A DNA stretch of 64,000 nucleotides from Hygrophila difformis (Eukaryota; Streptophyta; Magnoliopsida; Lamiales; Acanthaceae): contig JAOANR010000004.1 of the NCBI GenBank assembly GCA_030278955.1, positions 58,739,120 through 58,803,119 on the forward strand. The letters run 5' to 3'. Positions within the stretch are counted from its first letter, which is position 1, and every line of letters begins with the position of its first letter. The notes under the pieces are model-generated. The model made no database searches. It was not told where the DNA came from and saw only the letters and a program-made list of their open reading frames with translations. Position numbers and translations under genes: made by a program. Positions 11,664 to 23,749 of the stretch are shown here, piece after piece.

Positions 11664-12002
11664 TTTTATAGAGAAAATTTATCTGCACGCACGTAATCCG
11701 CCATTAATTGAAGGGTCAAAATTTTCCCTTCTGTATTTTCTGATTAATTGAATATGTGGGCAATTGGAAGAGGATTTATTTAATTTTATTTTTAATAAAG
11801 AAAAAAGTATCCGTTGTGACACGTGGCGCACAGTGACTGGTGGGAGGTGTGTACGGATGACGTGTTGGAAGTCAAGGGGCGTATGAAGAGAGGGGAAGTA
11901 GCTTACTGCTTACCAATAACGCGGAGTCGTGGGTGGAGTGGATTCAACTGTTAAAAGTCATCGGACTGTGTATATAGGAAGCCCACACTATGATGACACG
12001 TG
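11664..12002 (-). promoter_or_regulatory. F-box gene promoter: TATA box and two ABRE/G-box cores
   Basis: On the minus strand a TATAAAAA-like box lies at about 11664-11671, near 190 bp upstream of the ATG. CACGTG cores occur at 11820-11825 (full ABRE form CACGTGGC, 11820-11827) and 11997-12002 (CACGTGGA). Paired G-box/ABREs of this kind bind bZIP factors of the ABF type. The function is inferred from motif and position. Confidence 0.55.
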
Positions 12003-12349
12003 GACACTTTGGGTGGAGTATGAACGGCTGTGATTCAGGGTGTGTAAACCTGTTTTTACAATTTTCGCTAGTTTTGAGGGTATTATCGTAATTGCCTGCT
12101 CTGGAAGAGACTAATGAATGAAGTCAGCAGTCAATGTACTGTGGACGATTGAAGTACTTGCAAATTTTGCAAATTTGCAATAATTATGTTAGAGAATAGA
12201 AGTATAATTAAAATCGCTTAATGACTTGGTTTTGTAAATGTTAAATTCGCGTAATATATTTGTTTGATTTCGATCCTCCCAACTTTTGGATTTAAAAACA
12301 TATAAATAGATCTTAAGACTCTTTCCTGTGAAATGAAAAATTATTCACT

Positions 12350-12470
12350 ATATGGATTAAAGTGCAATGTATTGATACATTATAATAATACAATTTTTAG
12401 CCATATTTAGTGAGATATGGAGTAAAGTGCAATGTATTGATACATTATAATTATACAATTTTTAGTGAGT
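12350..12470. repeat. Tandem duplication of about 65 bp
   Basis: Two units beginning AAAGTGCAATGTATTGATAC start at 12359 and 12424 and differ at few positions; the second is shorter at its 3' end. Each unit contains the palindrome-like TGTATTGATACA. No gene overlaps it. Confidence 0.75.
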
Positions 12471-12572
12471 GCCTATTGCTGGAAAGCTTTACATCATTTG
12501 TTGAAAACTCATGTTAGTTGCTGAAAAATAAGAGTTGTTGAAAAGCTTATGAGCAACATTCAGAACAAAAGT

Positions 12573-12717
12573 TTACAAGGTTCCATTGCCTTCGACATTT
12601 TGAATTATGGACCTGAGCTTGTTGAATGCACCTCTGTAGCTGACAATTGACATGCTCCCGGACGTACGCATTTCTCTGTTCACAGCAGGGAATATAACTT
12701 TGTCATCCGCAAAGATA
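12573..12717 (-). pseudogene. Orphan fragment of a BRUTUS-like hemerythrin E3 ligase gene
   Basis: The minus strand reads IFADDKVIFPAVNREM, a gap of about 12 residues, then FNKLRSIIQNVEGNG and a TAA at 12573-12575. In plant BRUTUS-type zinc-finger/hemerythrin proteins the E(D)KVIFPAV motif and the following FNKLR(C/S)LI helix belong to a hemerythrin repeat that binds iron. Here the usual HS(K/R)AEDKVIFPAV is degraded upstream: the expected metal-binding His and Glu are missing, no neighbouring exons are seen and the frame stops at once. It is best read as a relic, possibly a captured exon. The match rests on recalled motifs. Confidence 0.45.
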
Positions 12718-13211
12718 AAATTACAATAATTTCAACACGTTATATTGCTTCCACAATGACACAACATATTTTAATCAAGGAGATAATTTTAATGAATGAA
12801 AAAAGAGTTTCAAGATTATAAACAGAAGGCAGCCTTTTTTATACTTGTAGCTACTAGTAAAGATCAAAAAAATATCCATGAAGCTTGATATTATTGCTAT
12901 ATTATCGTAGGTACTATTGCTATATTATCGGGTTCCTTATCAATAGCCCAAAGCCAAAACAGAAAAATAGTTACGCCTCCTCTCTACACCACATGGCAAT
13001 AGTAGAGCTTTAAATCCGGAATTGCTTAACCATATACCATCAGCAACTTATCAGATATCTCTCCACCAATAAATTTGCCATTTAATTAGTACATGAGAAA
13101 CTTTGTGAAATTCCTAAATAAATAGTATATATATAATATGGGGGGAAAAAGTGCCATTTTTTCGCCCAACGTAAGAGTCTTCTGTTTTCTTTCTTTCATG
13201 AGAAAATAATG

Positions 13212-15135
13212 TCAAAACTGGTGTTTATTCTTATCGTTTCCCTTCCTTTTTTCCCTTTTGGTCTGTTGTTTTGCACGAGATCTCTTTCTTGGAGTTTTCT
13301 TGAATTGCTTCTTCTTGATCACAGGAATCCTCTGCTTTCTCTTCTCCTCCAATGCTTCATCAACCTGCACTTTTCCTGGCTCCGGCTGGTTGATAAGATG
13401 TTCATCCTCTGGTACTATTTCACTTGTTGTTACTGTTACTTGCAAGTCCCCATTGTCATACATCTTAGTCCCTTGATCAATTAGAAGAAAGACACATGGT
13501 TTAAAATGTTGATTTAGTTAACCATATCATGCCTTTTGCATCTAATGAAATAATGCAAATGCTTGTGTTCATGAAGCACGTGAGAATCACCACGAAAATT
13601 AATGATGATCTTCATAACTAGTTAACTACACACAAATATCTAGGACTCAGCTGCATCACAATAAATAAAAAAATATACAAAACATCATACAAATATATAA
13701 ATGGGTATGTAGCAATCCCAAAAGCATTGCTTTATAAATGATTCAGAACATACCCTTGACATAAAATATAGCAATACATTTTCTTTCCTATGAAATCCAA
13801 AAACTATCCAACGCTAATAGTCATATCATTCTTAAACTATCCACAGATAACACTCTTTACCGACTCATCACTAAGCCCATAATGTGTAATCAATAATAAA
13901 AAGGTTCAAAGTTGCCTAATTTTTTCCATATGAAACAAAAGGGAATAGGGGGTTTACTATACCCTTTTATCCAACATTTTTCAGAAAGGAACAAATCCTT
14001 GTTTAGTGAAATAGACAAATAAATAATATATGACACTACTCCAAAGGGAATGTCAAGATCCTCATTTTGTTTGATCTACTGAACATATATATATGTACAC
14101 TAACAAATACTGTCACATACATACACGTACATTGTTGAGCATCAAGTAAGGTGAACCACTGGCAAAGAATGAATATGAGACAATCTAAACTATTCCTTGA
14201 AATACTAAAATCTAAAATCTAAAATTCAATTTCAACCACAATTGGACAGCATACCTGAGACAGATACCACTGGTTCTGTATCTTCATCTTCATTTTCTTC
14301 AATGGATTCAGCCCCTTCTGTGCCTGAACTGGGTGCAGCTCCACCAGACATAACGTAATCCCTTTCCAACTTCCTCTGGAAGACAAATTGTATGAGTAAT
14401 CCAATCCGGAAAACTACCAAATAATGTCCTTGATTTTAAAAATAAGAGAATAAACAAAAACTTCAACCAATTCTAAGGAAACCTAATTCAACAAATTTAC
14501 AGAAAGATACATGTCTACGTTCAAAAACATTTATATTAACCACACTAAGGAATAGAAAACACTTGAATAAATTCTTTGAATATCTATATCAGAAAATTTG
14601 AAAGAAGAATATGCATACAGACTAATCTTTCACATATAAGTTGTAGCAGATTTTAACTTGGGAGAATTTCAAGAACCATACTTAAGCAACCTCATCACAA
14701 ATGCACAATCAAATATTTTACTCGTACATGAATAAATTTCCATTAAAATATAGTGTGCTAACAACCTGTTTCCGCAGCTCAATGCGCTTTCTTCGGTATG
14801 CTTCTTCCTGCTGCTGTCGAGCCACTTTTCTCCTCTTCTTCTTTCTCTTGTGAAAACCAGTAACGAAATCCCTGCAGTCCCCACACAAGCGGCAACCGTC
14901 ATGGTCAATCGCTAATAATCTAAGGCTTGAACCTCAAATTACCTCCCCATCAATGTAACCTAAATGGTTAGTTCAAACGAATTCAGGTAAAAATAATTAG
15001 TTAGAAAGAATCAAAATACCTGAGGTCCTTTTCGTTGAATGATACGGATACAGTTTTATTCTTTAGCGCCCGCTTTTTGATATGGCGAGTTCTAACGTGC
15101 ATCGGAGCTCCGTCTTCCGCCGCCGCATCTTCCAT
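13212..15135 (-). CDS. NOL12/RRP17-family ribosomal RNA-processing protein
   Basis: Four exons (15135-15020, 14871-14766, 14375-14255, 13471-13212) encode 200 residues, all in phase. The N-terminal part contains VSFNEKDLRDFVTGFHKRK, then RRKVARQQQEEAYRRKRIEL, which is the conserved core of the Nop25/NOL12 (yeast Rrp17) family. These are nucleolar proteins that process rRNA 5' ends and aid large-subunit assembly. The middle is acidic (EENEDEDTEP). The C-terminal 45 residues are very basic (KKKQFKKTPRKRSR and following), a probable nucleolar localisation signal. The start ATG at 15135 precedes MEDAAAEDGAP; a later Met (MHVRTRH) is possible. The length fits plant homologues. Confidence 0.88.
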
Positions 15136-15266
15136 GGAATCTTCTTACCACAGAAACCCTAATCCCTCGATCCCTTTTTGTAACCACGACCCGTTATATT
15201 TTAGTAATTTTTATGGGTTGAATTATAATGAGAGGATATCTTTCGGATTCAGAGTTAAGAAACTTT

Positions 15267-15431
15267 AGGGGTTGGGGACTTATACGATAAGTCCCGTCTC
15301 CCAACCATCGTCTCGGGGATTCAATTCACCCGGCTCTATCCCTTCTTTTTATTTTTATTTTCTTAATAATTTATGTGGTTTGAATTACCATACATATTTG
15401 CCAACACATTAATGCTGTTTAAAAAAAAAAA
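15267..15431 (+). mobile_element. Diverged SINE, family A
   Basis: The copy begins AGGGGTTGGGGACTTATACGATAAGTCC, has a decayed B box (GGGATTCAATTCACCCGG), the TGTGGTTTGAATTACCATAC tail module and an A run at 15421-15431. Its probable target duplication is AGTTAAGAAACTTT (15253-15266) against AGTTAAAAGAAACTTT (15432-15447). It lies about 130 bp upstream of the NOL12-like start codon, so it sits in that gene's promoter. Confidence 0.75.
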
Positions 15432-15624
15432 AGTTAAAAGAAACTTTACTACTGGCCAAATCCATCCCTTGTATTAAAATTTTCGATAATGTTTTTTTAA
15501 ATTTTTTTCCTATATAAACATTGACACTTAAGTGTTGACAAAAATATTTATGAACTCAAACCACACAAATAATGTTTATTGTTGAAATTCAACTTAATTA
15601 TATGAAATATATAATAAAAAGCTA

Positions 15625-15793
15625 CTCCTACGTCCCACTTAATTTGTCTTATTTCACTTTTACACACAATTCATTGCATTTTTCCAACTCGACTATTTTT
15701 TCTAAATATATACATGCAATAAAATCGAGTCAAAGTAGAGCAATAAACAGTATCAAAAAGTCAAATAGGACACATTAACTGGGACGGATGGAG
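15625..15793. mobile_element. Stowaway MITE, 169 bp
   Basis: Ends are CTCCTACGTCCCA and TGGGACGGATGGAG in inverted orientation, flanked by TA at 15623-15624 and 15794-15795. The TIRs are nearly intact, so this is a recent member of the CTCCCTCCGTCCC group. Confidence 0.85.
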
Positions 15794-15839
15794 TATAATA
15801 AAGTTGTGTTTGATTAGAATTGTCATATAATATAATGTA

Positions 15840-16191
15840 CTCCCTTCCTAATTTAAAAATTTTAACATTTAAGAAATTCATACAATTCAATACATGTTTT
15901 TAAAGAGTAATATCTCAAATTTTATAAAAAAAAAATTATAAAAATTTAATATTTTAACACTATATGCTTAGACGAATCTAACATTTCACTTTACTGTGTT
16001 TTATCTTATATAATTTTATTAAAAATTACTCAGTAAATAATGTTTATTATACAAACGTTAAAATTAATAAATAACAAAGAAACGTATAATACTATATACT
16101 TTATATAATTTTTATTTATATATATTTTGAAAATAATAATTGTTTTAAATAAATATATTGGTTAAATAAATGTATCAAAGTTACGAGGAAG
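15840..16191. mobile_element. Diverged Stowaway-like MITE
   Basis: The left end CTCCCTTCCTAATTT is flanked by TA at 15838-15839 and the right end TTACGAGGAAG by TA at 16192-16193. The interior shares ATTAGACGAATCTAACA-type sequence with the cores of other MITEs here. The right boundary is less sure. Confidence 0.55.
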
Positions 16192-16258
16192 TAAAATATT
16201 CATATTACTGTATTTTTTTGAAAAAAATGCAATACTTCGTAAATAAATGTGTTAACAA

Positions 16259-16416
16259 ACCAAACGCAGTTGGCTTGAATGGGATGGGGCTCTGGCAGCT
16301 TAAGCAAAGGTCTTGAGTTCGAGTCTTTGTGTATGCAGAATTCAATGCCAACCCAATCTTCGAGGGATTAGTCTTAGGTCCAATGAGACCTGAGGATACC
16401 CTGGTATTAACCTAAA
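16259..16416 (+). mobile_element. tRNA-derived SINE, family B
   Basis: The tRNA-like head contains GGGGCTCTGGCAGCTTAAGC and the B box GAGTTCGAGTCTTTG, followed by TGTATGCAGAATTC and a body rich in AGGTCCAATGAGACC. Flanking direct repeats AAATAAATGTGTTAACAA (16241-16258) and AAATAAATTCGTTAACAA (16417-16434) match at 16 of 18 positions. A related dimeric copy is at 59560. Confidence 0.75.
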
Positions 16417-16482
16417 AAATAAATTCGTTAACAATAAAATTGATTATTTATTTTCTTAAAAACCAAATAAAAAGATGAAAAA

Positions 16483-16706
16483 TGTAACGAGGACTTGAGC
16501 TAGTGGTCATGTCCTCTGATTGACAACTTTATGGTTGACGGTTCGATTCCTAATCGACCCCCTCATTCATTTTATTTCATTTGTAATTTATGTAAATTGA
16601 ACTTCCCATACCTTTACCGATACCTTTTATTTCATTTGTAATTTATGTAAATTAAACTTTCTCACACCTTTACCGATACATAAAGTATTAATGTTTAAAA
16701 ATAAAT
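16483..16706 (+). mobile_element. SINE, family A, with internal 55-bp tandem duplication
   Basis: The A box (GGACTTGAGCTAGTGGTCAT) and B box (GGTTCGATTCCTA) are recognisable. The 3' module TTTTATTTCATTTGTAATTT through CACACCTTTACCGATAC occurs twice with a 55-bp period (from 16570 and 16625). The direct repeat AAATAAAAAGATGAAAA flanks the element at 16465-16481 and 16707-16723. Confidence 0.8.
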
Positions 16707-17172
16707 AAATAAAAAGATGAAAAAGTGATATTTTTTATTATAAAAAATAGTTATGGTCTATCTGGACATGGCCCATTAACTGCAATTTATGGTCTTCGGC
16801 CCGCACACTTTGAGCTGTCACCTCAGAATGCGGTTCCAGACTTCTAGCTACAAATTAATTTCATTATTATACAATAAAAATAATAGGGGAAAAAAAAGAA
16901 AAAAAAAAAAAAAAAAAAAGAGAAAACTATGGATATTTATAGTTTTACAGCACCGCAGCTACATGCAAGTGATGCCACACAAGTTCACACTATCTGTCAG
17001 TCCCTATTGTATACAGTATACACATCCAAGAAAACTTGAATCTAAAATTTCAAATTCTTTCCCTCGCTACGTATAAAGCAATAAACATAAATATATTTTC
17101 AAACCAAAACCAAACCAAACCAAATTACGAATAAAATAAAAGTATCTTAACTGAAACAAAAAACAACCGAGA

Positions 17173-18245
17173 TTAAGTATGGGGCCGACTGCCTAACTTC
17201 TTCATGTGCCGATCCAACGATCTCTGCCTCTGCTGCCTCATTTCATCGTTCATCTTGTTTATGAAGTCCTCGATTCGCTGATTTAACTCGTCCTGACTCG
17301 GCGACGGCTCCTGCCGGAGAGCATAATTCGCAGCCGGAGAATCGTCGCTGCTCGACAGTTGCTCCTCACGCGCCTCCACTATCCTCTTCCACACGCTCTC
17401 AAACGTCTCGTGCTTCGCAAGCTTCCGCGCCGCTGCTCCTGGAAAATTCAGGTTTTTTTACTACTATTTATGTTATGGACATGAATGGAATCCATAAATT
17501 GGATGATGTCACGTTTAAAAATAATGACGCCAGCAATATTTATGGAATTAAATGAAGGATGCGACGTGCTTTTAATCGAAAGTGCTAGAAATTTTTGATT
17601 ACCTTGTGAGTTTGTTCTGCTAGGTTTCCGGCGATCGGAGGATCTACGAGAAGGAGGCAGTGGCTGTTCCGCCGGTGACGGATGATAATACTCTAACTGA
17701 AATTCCGGCGGAATTCTCTCCGGCGACGGGGCGGAGGTCGAATTCAGGAACAAACCTCCATCTGATTCATCATCAGGACCGGAATCAAAATCTACCATAG
17801 CTTCCACCTCAGAGTCACTACTTTCGACTCTCGAACCATTCACCATTACAGGTTTTAGCTCCACAACTCGATCTGCACTCTCGTACAACACGATCGCCGA
17901 CCTCCTCTCCTTCACAACATTTTTCACCTCAGGTTCGGCTGCGTAAGCCAAGAACTCCACCGGCGGAGGAGTTCTCACGGAGATCAGGTGCCGATCGCCT
18001 CGAACCTGCTGTTCTGGTTCACCAGCCGCCTGGAATCGCGACGCTGCGACGATTGTGGCAATAATACCGTTCACGATTAGTAACAGATATGGTGGCTTCA
18101 TCCACGACAGAATGACTGACCACACCGCCGGAGCATCGTTCATCGCCGCCGGAATGGACGCCTTTACCCCCATAGCTACGAGCAAAGCTCCGGCAGAAAT
18201 AAGGAACACTTTCATAGATAGAATCCAGGTATGAATCAAGCTCAT
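17173..18245 (-). CDS. DUF4408 / DUF761 protein (cotton-fibre-expressed protein type)
   Basis: Two exons (18245-17603 and 17438-17173) encode 302 residues. The N-terminal DUF4408 has two hydrophobic membrane segments, about residues 8-30 and 46-70, ending in the conserved WMKPPYLLLIVNGIIATIVA and ASRF. A long hydrophilic, Ser/Pro/Glu-rich linker follows. The second exon carries the DUF761 C-terminal motif, with FESVWKRIVEAREE upstream and DELNQRIEDFINKMNDEMRQ near residue 275, and a basic tail. Members are plant-specific membrane proteins; several respond to stress or affect growth, but the biochemical role is unknown. Family assignment rests on both terminal domains in the usual order. Confidence 0.9.
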
Positions 18246-18337
18246 GGTTTACAATTTAATTCAGAATAATTTTAGCTAAAAATGTACGAGTGACACAAAG
18301 TGAATGAAGAGAATTAAGTGGAGGTTTCGGGGCAAAG

Positions 18338-18347
18338 TTATTTATAC
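18338..18347 (-). promoter_or_regulatory. Probable TATA box of DUF4408 gene
   Basis: GTATAAATAA on the minus strand lies about 95 bp upstream of the ATG at 18245, suggesting a start of transcription near 18310 and a short leader. Confidence 0.55.
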
Positions 18348-18612
18348 AGATGGGTGGTGGCATAAGGCAGTTGATTATGGACGCTGCTTGTGGGCCAAGC
18401 GTATCTGAGCCGTTGAATGCTGGAGCGTTAGGGTCTCGTGGCGCACATCGACGGCTGGTGTTGATACAGCCGCACACTTGTGGTAACTGGTAATTGTTCT
18501 TAAGGTCATACTTTATCCACATCATGGTCAAACTGGATTTAATTAATTTACTATATATTGAAGTTTACTACAATTATTCAACAACTAGTTATACTACTTA
18601 TAATATTATTAG

Positions 18613-18648
18613 CCCCCCCCCCCCTAACTCCTAACATCATACTACATA

Positions 18649-18681
<33 letters not shown>
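18613..18681. repeat. Poly(C) run and (TA)n microsatellite
   Basis: A run of 12 C (18613-18624) is followed by a TA repeat of about 30 bp (18650-18681). Confidence 0.85.
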
Positions 18682-18683
<2 letters not shown>

Positions 18684-18699
18684 TATAATTGTAATACCA

Positions 18700-20010
18700 T
18701 GACTCTATAATTGTAATACCATGACTTTTTTTTTCCCCTTTAATTTCAGATTAATGTATAATATACTCCTTATCTTCTTAAAATAGATTGTACATGACTA
18801 AATTGTGTAGTGCTATCCGCACATTAAATTGTAGAGTATTTGTTGATGAAATGTGAATTAATATGATCACTGAAAATGATGCCTATAGTGACCTAAATTT
18901 ACTAATATAAAGATGTAAGAGCAATTTCAAAAGAATGGTTATTAAATTATTCATCTTAATTAAATATTATTTACACATACATATATTTATAATAAAAAAA
19001 ATTATTAAATATATGAAAATTCTAACTTCTTAAATAATTTAATCCTAAAAAATGTAATTTTGTACACTTCAGCTGCCTGACTTCATGAAGGCTTTTCCAC
19101 CGGATCAGTGTATCCTTTTCTATTTCAAAATTTTCATTACAAAAATGTGGTAAATTAAATACCAATAGACCAGTATACACCCACAAGCTTCGAAGACATC
19201 GGTGTTTGAGAGCCACATTGCGGCTACCTTCGGTTTCGAAAAATTACCTAATGATTGATCAATCTTCTAGAACTTTTTTTCCGTCTATTTTTTTTTTAAA
19301 AAAAATAAAAGAATTAATTTTTTGTTTTATTTTTTAAATTATCGTGCAATATGAAAGGGCAAAGGTGCTTTTATTGAGCGGCTAACGGTGCTCACTTTGC
19401 CTACCAATCTTGCGCGAAAGCAGGAAGCTCTGGTAATATTTATTCACTTTTAATATCCGCACATAAGAGACATCAAAGTAAAAATAATTCCAATATGATT
19501 TAATAATTCTCCGGCTCCCTATACATCTCATTTTGTCCATTTATAATTTATGTGGCATATATTACCATCATTCCTTTTCTATTTTGTATAGACGGTTAAT
19601 AAATTATATGTTTTGCACGTAGAATTGTATCTGCGGGTTATAGTTGTAAGCTGCGGCTGTAGTTGTTGGGAGCTGTAGATATTAGTTTTTATATAAGTAT
19701 TCGTTAGAAGTAGTTGTAATTCTCATAAATTGTAGTTCGAATAGAAAAATAAATTAAATTGGAAAGTAACTTTCGAAAGCTCTCAAAACCTACTCAGTGT
19801 AATTTCTTATTGTAGAGTTTTTCAAAGCTAAAATTCCCAACAAAAGCTTTAAAACCCATTGTGCATTACGGATCTATTATATTAATATAAAATTAAAAAC
19901 TCCCAAAAATTGAGTGCAAAGAATAACCCCATGGGAAGAGGTGAAATGCACACACGTAATTCCAGGAATATAATTTAATATACATGGAAAAATCATTCTA
20001 CTACCATTTT
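18700..20010. other. Intergenic, no recognisable gene
   Basis: AT-rich sequence without a recognised gene. A short open frame at 19022-19216 (minus) matches no family I know and has no splice or promoter context. Confidence 0.4.
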
Positions 20011-20020
20011 AGAAATAATA

Positions 20021-20502
20021 CTCCCTCCGTCCCACGAAGTTTGAACCCTATTCCTTTTTGGGGTGTCCCACGAAGTTTGAACCCTTTCCGTTTTTAGAAA
20101 AATTAAATTAATATAAGTTTGATTAGAATCTTAATTATTGTCAAATCCCATAAAAAATACTTAATTTTACTATTCTGCACAAATTCCAATGCATTATTAC
20201 TTTCCTACACAAAGTCCCTTATATTTCTTTAACTCTTAATATTACAAAATTGATACAAATAAAAATTGTATAAAATATATATTCTAAAACTACACGATTA
20301 GACGATTCTAACAAGACCACACTTGAATATTTTTCTCAAATTACATCACTACGATAATATTAAGTCAAAGTTAAACAATAAATAGTATCAAAATTCATTA
20401 TAATCTTAAACACAAATACCCACACCACTTTAACTACTAAACTCCACTACCTAAATTACCGTGCCCAAAAGAAAGGCTTCAATCTTCGCGGGACGGAGGG
20501 AG
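20021..20502. mobile_element. Long Stowaway MITE (482 bp) with perfect ends
   Basis: Termini CTCCCTCCGTCCCACGAAG and CGCGGGACGGAGGGAG are inverted copies, with TA at 20019-20020 and 20503-20504. The left arm repeats GTCCCACGAAGTTTGAACCC twice (from 20029 and 20067), a 38-bp subterminal duplication. An older MITE-like stretch with ATTAGACGAATCTAACATCTC follows directly at about 20505-20720. Confidence 0.88.
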
Positions 20503-21399
20503 TATATTTCATCCGTAATTAAAAATTTTAACATTTAATATTTTTACGTAATCCAATATTATTTTTAATGAGTAATATCTGTATAAAATAAAAAATTATA
20601 AAAATTTAATATTATAAAACATGTTATTAGACGAATCTAACATCTCACTTGATTATGTTTTATTTTATGTAAATATGTTAAAAAGTCGAATCATAATTAT
20701 TTGTTGAATAATGTTTACTATGCAAATGTTAGAAGATAAAGTGTACATATATACACTACATACTATTTTTTTCGGGGAATAGGAGGGCCGAAGCCATTTA
20801 TTGAGGCAAACTATTAGGGGGGGGGGAGAACTTTTTTTTTTTCCTCACAACATATAAAATAAATCTCGATGCAAAAAAAATATTTTTCAACGGTAGCACC
20901 AATGTTAATACTATCAACTGGTAAACCAAATAGTATCTGCCTTCAATTCTTTGTTTGCAAGACTTATTGGAGAGCCGAAAATTTAAACAATACCGACTAC
21001 ACCTACATAAACAGCTTCCCGTAGGGTAAAAATACACTATCCCTGTGTTCCTTTGTTACAAATTTGAGTAATTTATTATAACTTTATATATTGGGCCCAA
21101 ATTTGTTTGTTTTTTTTTTCTTCTTCTTTTTTTTAATATATAAGATGAAAGAGTAGATGAGTTTATATTAAAAAAAAAAGGGAAAAAAGAAGCCCACTAA
21201 TACTATTCTTTTTCCTCCTCCTTATTCCAGAAAAATATAATATATTATAATTACAGAAAAATATAATACATTATATTTGAATTACAGAAATTACAGAAAA
21301 ATATAATATATTATAATTAAAATGTACATAATTATAGAAAAATTAATGGCAAATTTTGAACTCATCGGTGACGGCCCCTCCGAGCCCATGCACAGGTCG

Positions 21400-21667
21400 C
21401 TAATAGAGCATCACTAATACAATTCGAGGGACGGGGAAGATATTCAATGCCATAGACAAATCTGGTAACAACAAATCTACAATTGTGTTTGCTTCTTTTG
21501 GAATGGTAGAAAATTTGAGATCCCATTGCCACTGTTTATCTCTGGAATTCTTGAGAAAATGGGTTCCAGAGTTACCAACAATTACCAAATCCTCATTAAT
21601 AAGAACAGCCACATGACTGCTATCCGTTTCGACCTCAAGTCTTTTGATACCCAGCTCCCAACCATTT
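21400..21667 (-). pseudogene. Relic of an RNase H-like domain (non-LTR retroelement type)
   Basis: The frame reads NGWELGIKRLEVETDSSHV, about 40 residues including a KQWQWDLKFSTIPKEANTIVDLL stretch. It resembles the AWELGYRRVEVETDS and REANRVADFLA motifs of the plant RNase H domain of LINE-derived proteins. The upstream catalytic part is missing and no reverse transcriptase is nearby. It is a short fossil fragment. Confidence 0.5.
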
Positions 21668-21699
21668 AAAAGGTATACACATTTGATAAATAAGAATTT

Positions 21700-23550
21700 A
21701 CGATTTAAAAACTTCTTAAAATCCTCCCTAAATAGTAAATTCCCCACCACGGTCCACACTCCACAGTAGCGACGTGAGATTTCGGGTGTGCACCGTGCTC
21801 CACACCGTAATAAATCACCATCCCTACAGATTGAACGGTGTAGATCTCATCAGGAGGGGAAGCAAATGTTGCACGGTCCTACACTTGCTTGTGCTGTACT
21901 GTTCCGCCGACCAATAATCCTTTTCGCATAGCTATTCAGATGTTGGATAATTTTAATTTAATAAAATGAAAAAAAATTTAACAAGATAGAAAATGATGCG
22001 AATTTTTTACTGTACTTTTAAACCACTTCTACTAACTAACTGCTGCCTTTTTCTTTCTTTTTTTTTTTCCCCTAATAAAACGACATGTAGATAACAAAAA
22101 ACACTGAAAATACTTATATTTAGGGATTAACGTATAAAAAAAAATACTAGCCCTAGTACATAATTAGCATGGAATGAAGGGAAATTCTATAGGTAAACTA
22201 AAATGGTCTACGTAGGTGTTGAATGATAATTTTTAATTCCTTTTCCTTTTGTCGTTGAGTTTATATAAATTACTTCTCACAATTTGAATTTTGATGATGC
22301 ACAATGTTAATGTTGACTTCTACTTTTTTATTGACTAAATCTCTAATCCAAGGCAAAGAGAAAGAGTAGCAAATAAAGTTTTTAGAATATATTTATAATA
22401 ATAATAATAATTTGCAATTTGTAGATATATAGGACCCACAGAAAAATTAAAACACAATGTCGGGCCATCAATTTGTTGACCTTTTAGCACCAAGGGATGT
22501 TCTTTTTCTTTTTTCTTGATTTTTAAAAATGTTTATTTTATTTCAAATTGCATAGTGGGTTGAGTACAATTTAATTTGTTAATTATGTTAATCGAATATA
22601 TATGAAATTTTCTAAATTTTTTTATTGAATAAAAGAATAGCCCTCTTTCGTGTAAGATAATAGTAGTTATACTAAAATCAACATTTGAACAGGTTTGAGA
22701 TTTCAGCATTGATGCAAAAATCCTATAATAAAATTTTTCTCTTTAATAGATATACTACACACACAAGTACACCACCATAAATACAGAATACACACCAATA
22801 TGTCCAAAAAATAATTAAGTATTGCAGTGAGTGGCCACATTCTTTGCTTAACAAAGGAAAGCTACAAACACAAGCAATTAGCCAAACTAGCACACAGTGT
22901 GTTAATGTGTGGCCTCACTGGAAAGATCTGTTGGGTGTGTTTGGGCGTTCAAACCCCCATTTCATCATAATGGCATAATTAGCCTGTCAGTGTCATAATT
23001 TATTTACTAGTCAAACAGTGGCTGCATGTCCAGTTTCAGTGGATTATTACAGGTTACAACACAGTCAACTAATTTACCCTCATGTGTACGTATTTAGTAG
23101 TGGATACATCTCCAAGATTAGTTAAGATTAGTTGCGCTGGAACCCTGCAACTTATAATATGTGTCGTCAATTTCGGACATCATCCCTTTTTCCCTGAAAT
23201 TTCACAATTAATTCACACTTGACAAATCTTACTTCGCCAACACACACACACACACACACATCCTATCTTTTCTCCAAAGAAAAAGAGATTTTTTTTTTAT
23301 AAAAAAAAAAATTAAGAAAAGATGGTTATAAACTAGTCAAGTCAATGCTGATTATTAAATATTGTTATGGCAGTATTATTACGATGATAAATAAAAAAAC
23401 CTCAACAAATCCACTCTCTCTAACAGGTTTACTTAAATGGCAAGTCAGGGCACAGTACAGGCATGTTAGAACTTAGAAGTACTTATTGGCTTATTGCATG
23501 CCCAGGGCTTCCATTGTAGTGATAAACGTAATTTGATGCCTAGGAAATAC
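21700..23550. other. Intergenic, no recognisable gene
   Basis: AT-rich DNA with homopolymer runs and a CA microsatellite (23240-23260). I see no gene, tRNA or bounded element. Confidence 0.4.
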
Positions 23551-23553
23551 TTA

Positions 23554-23749
23554 CTCTGTTTTGTTTTAATGGATATTTATTGAGTAACTTTGATTTAATT
23601 TTTTTAATGCAGTTATATAAAATAGAACATGGTCAAGTGAGATCTTGTTGGATTCGTCTAATTATGTAATTTTATAATATCAAATTTTTTATAGTTATTT
23701 ATTTACATAATTTGAGTTATTAAAAATTAAAATGTATTTTGAACGAAAG
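23554..23749. mobile_element. Diverged Stowaway-like MITE
   Basis: CTCTGTTTTGTTTTAATGG at the left and GAACGAAAG at the right are flanked by TA. The interior contains GTCAAGTGAGATCTTGTTGG and ATTCGTCTAATTATG, the shared core of this MITE group. Confidence 0.65.
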
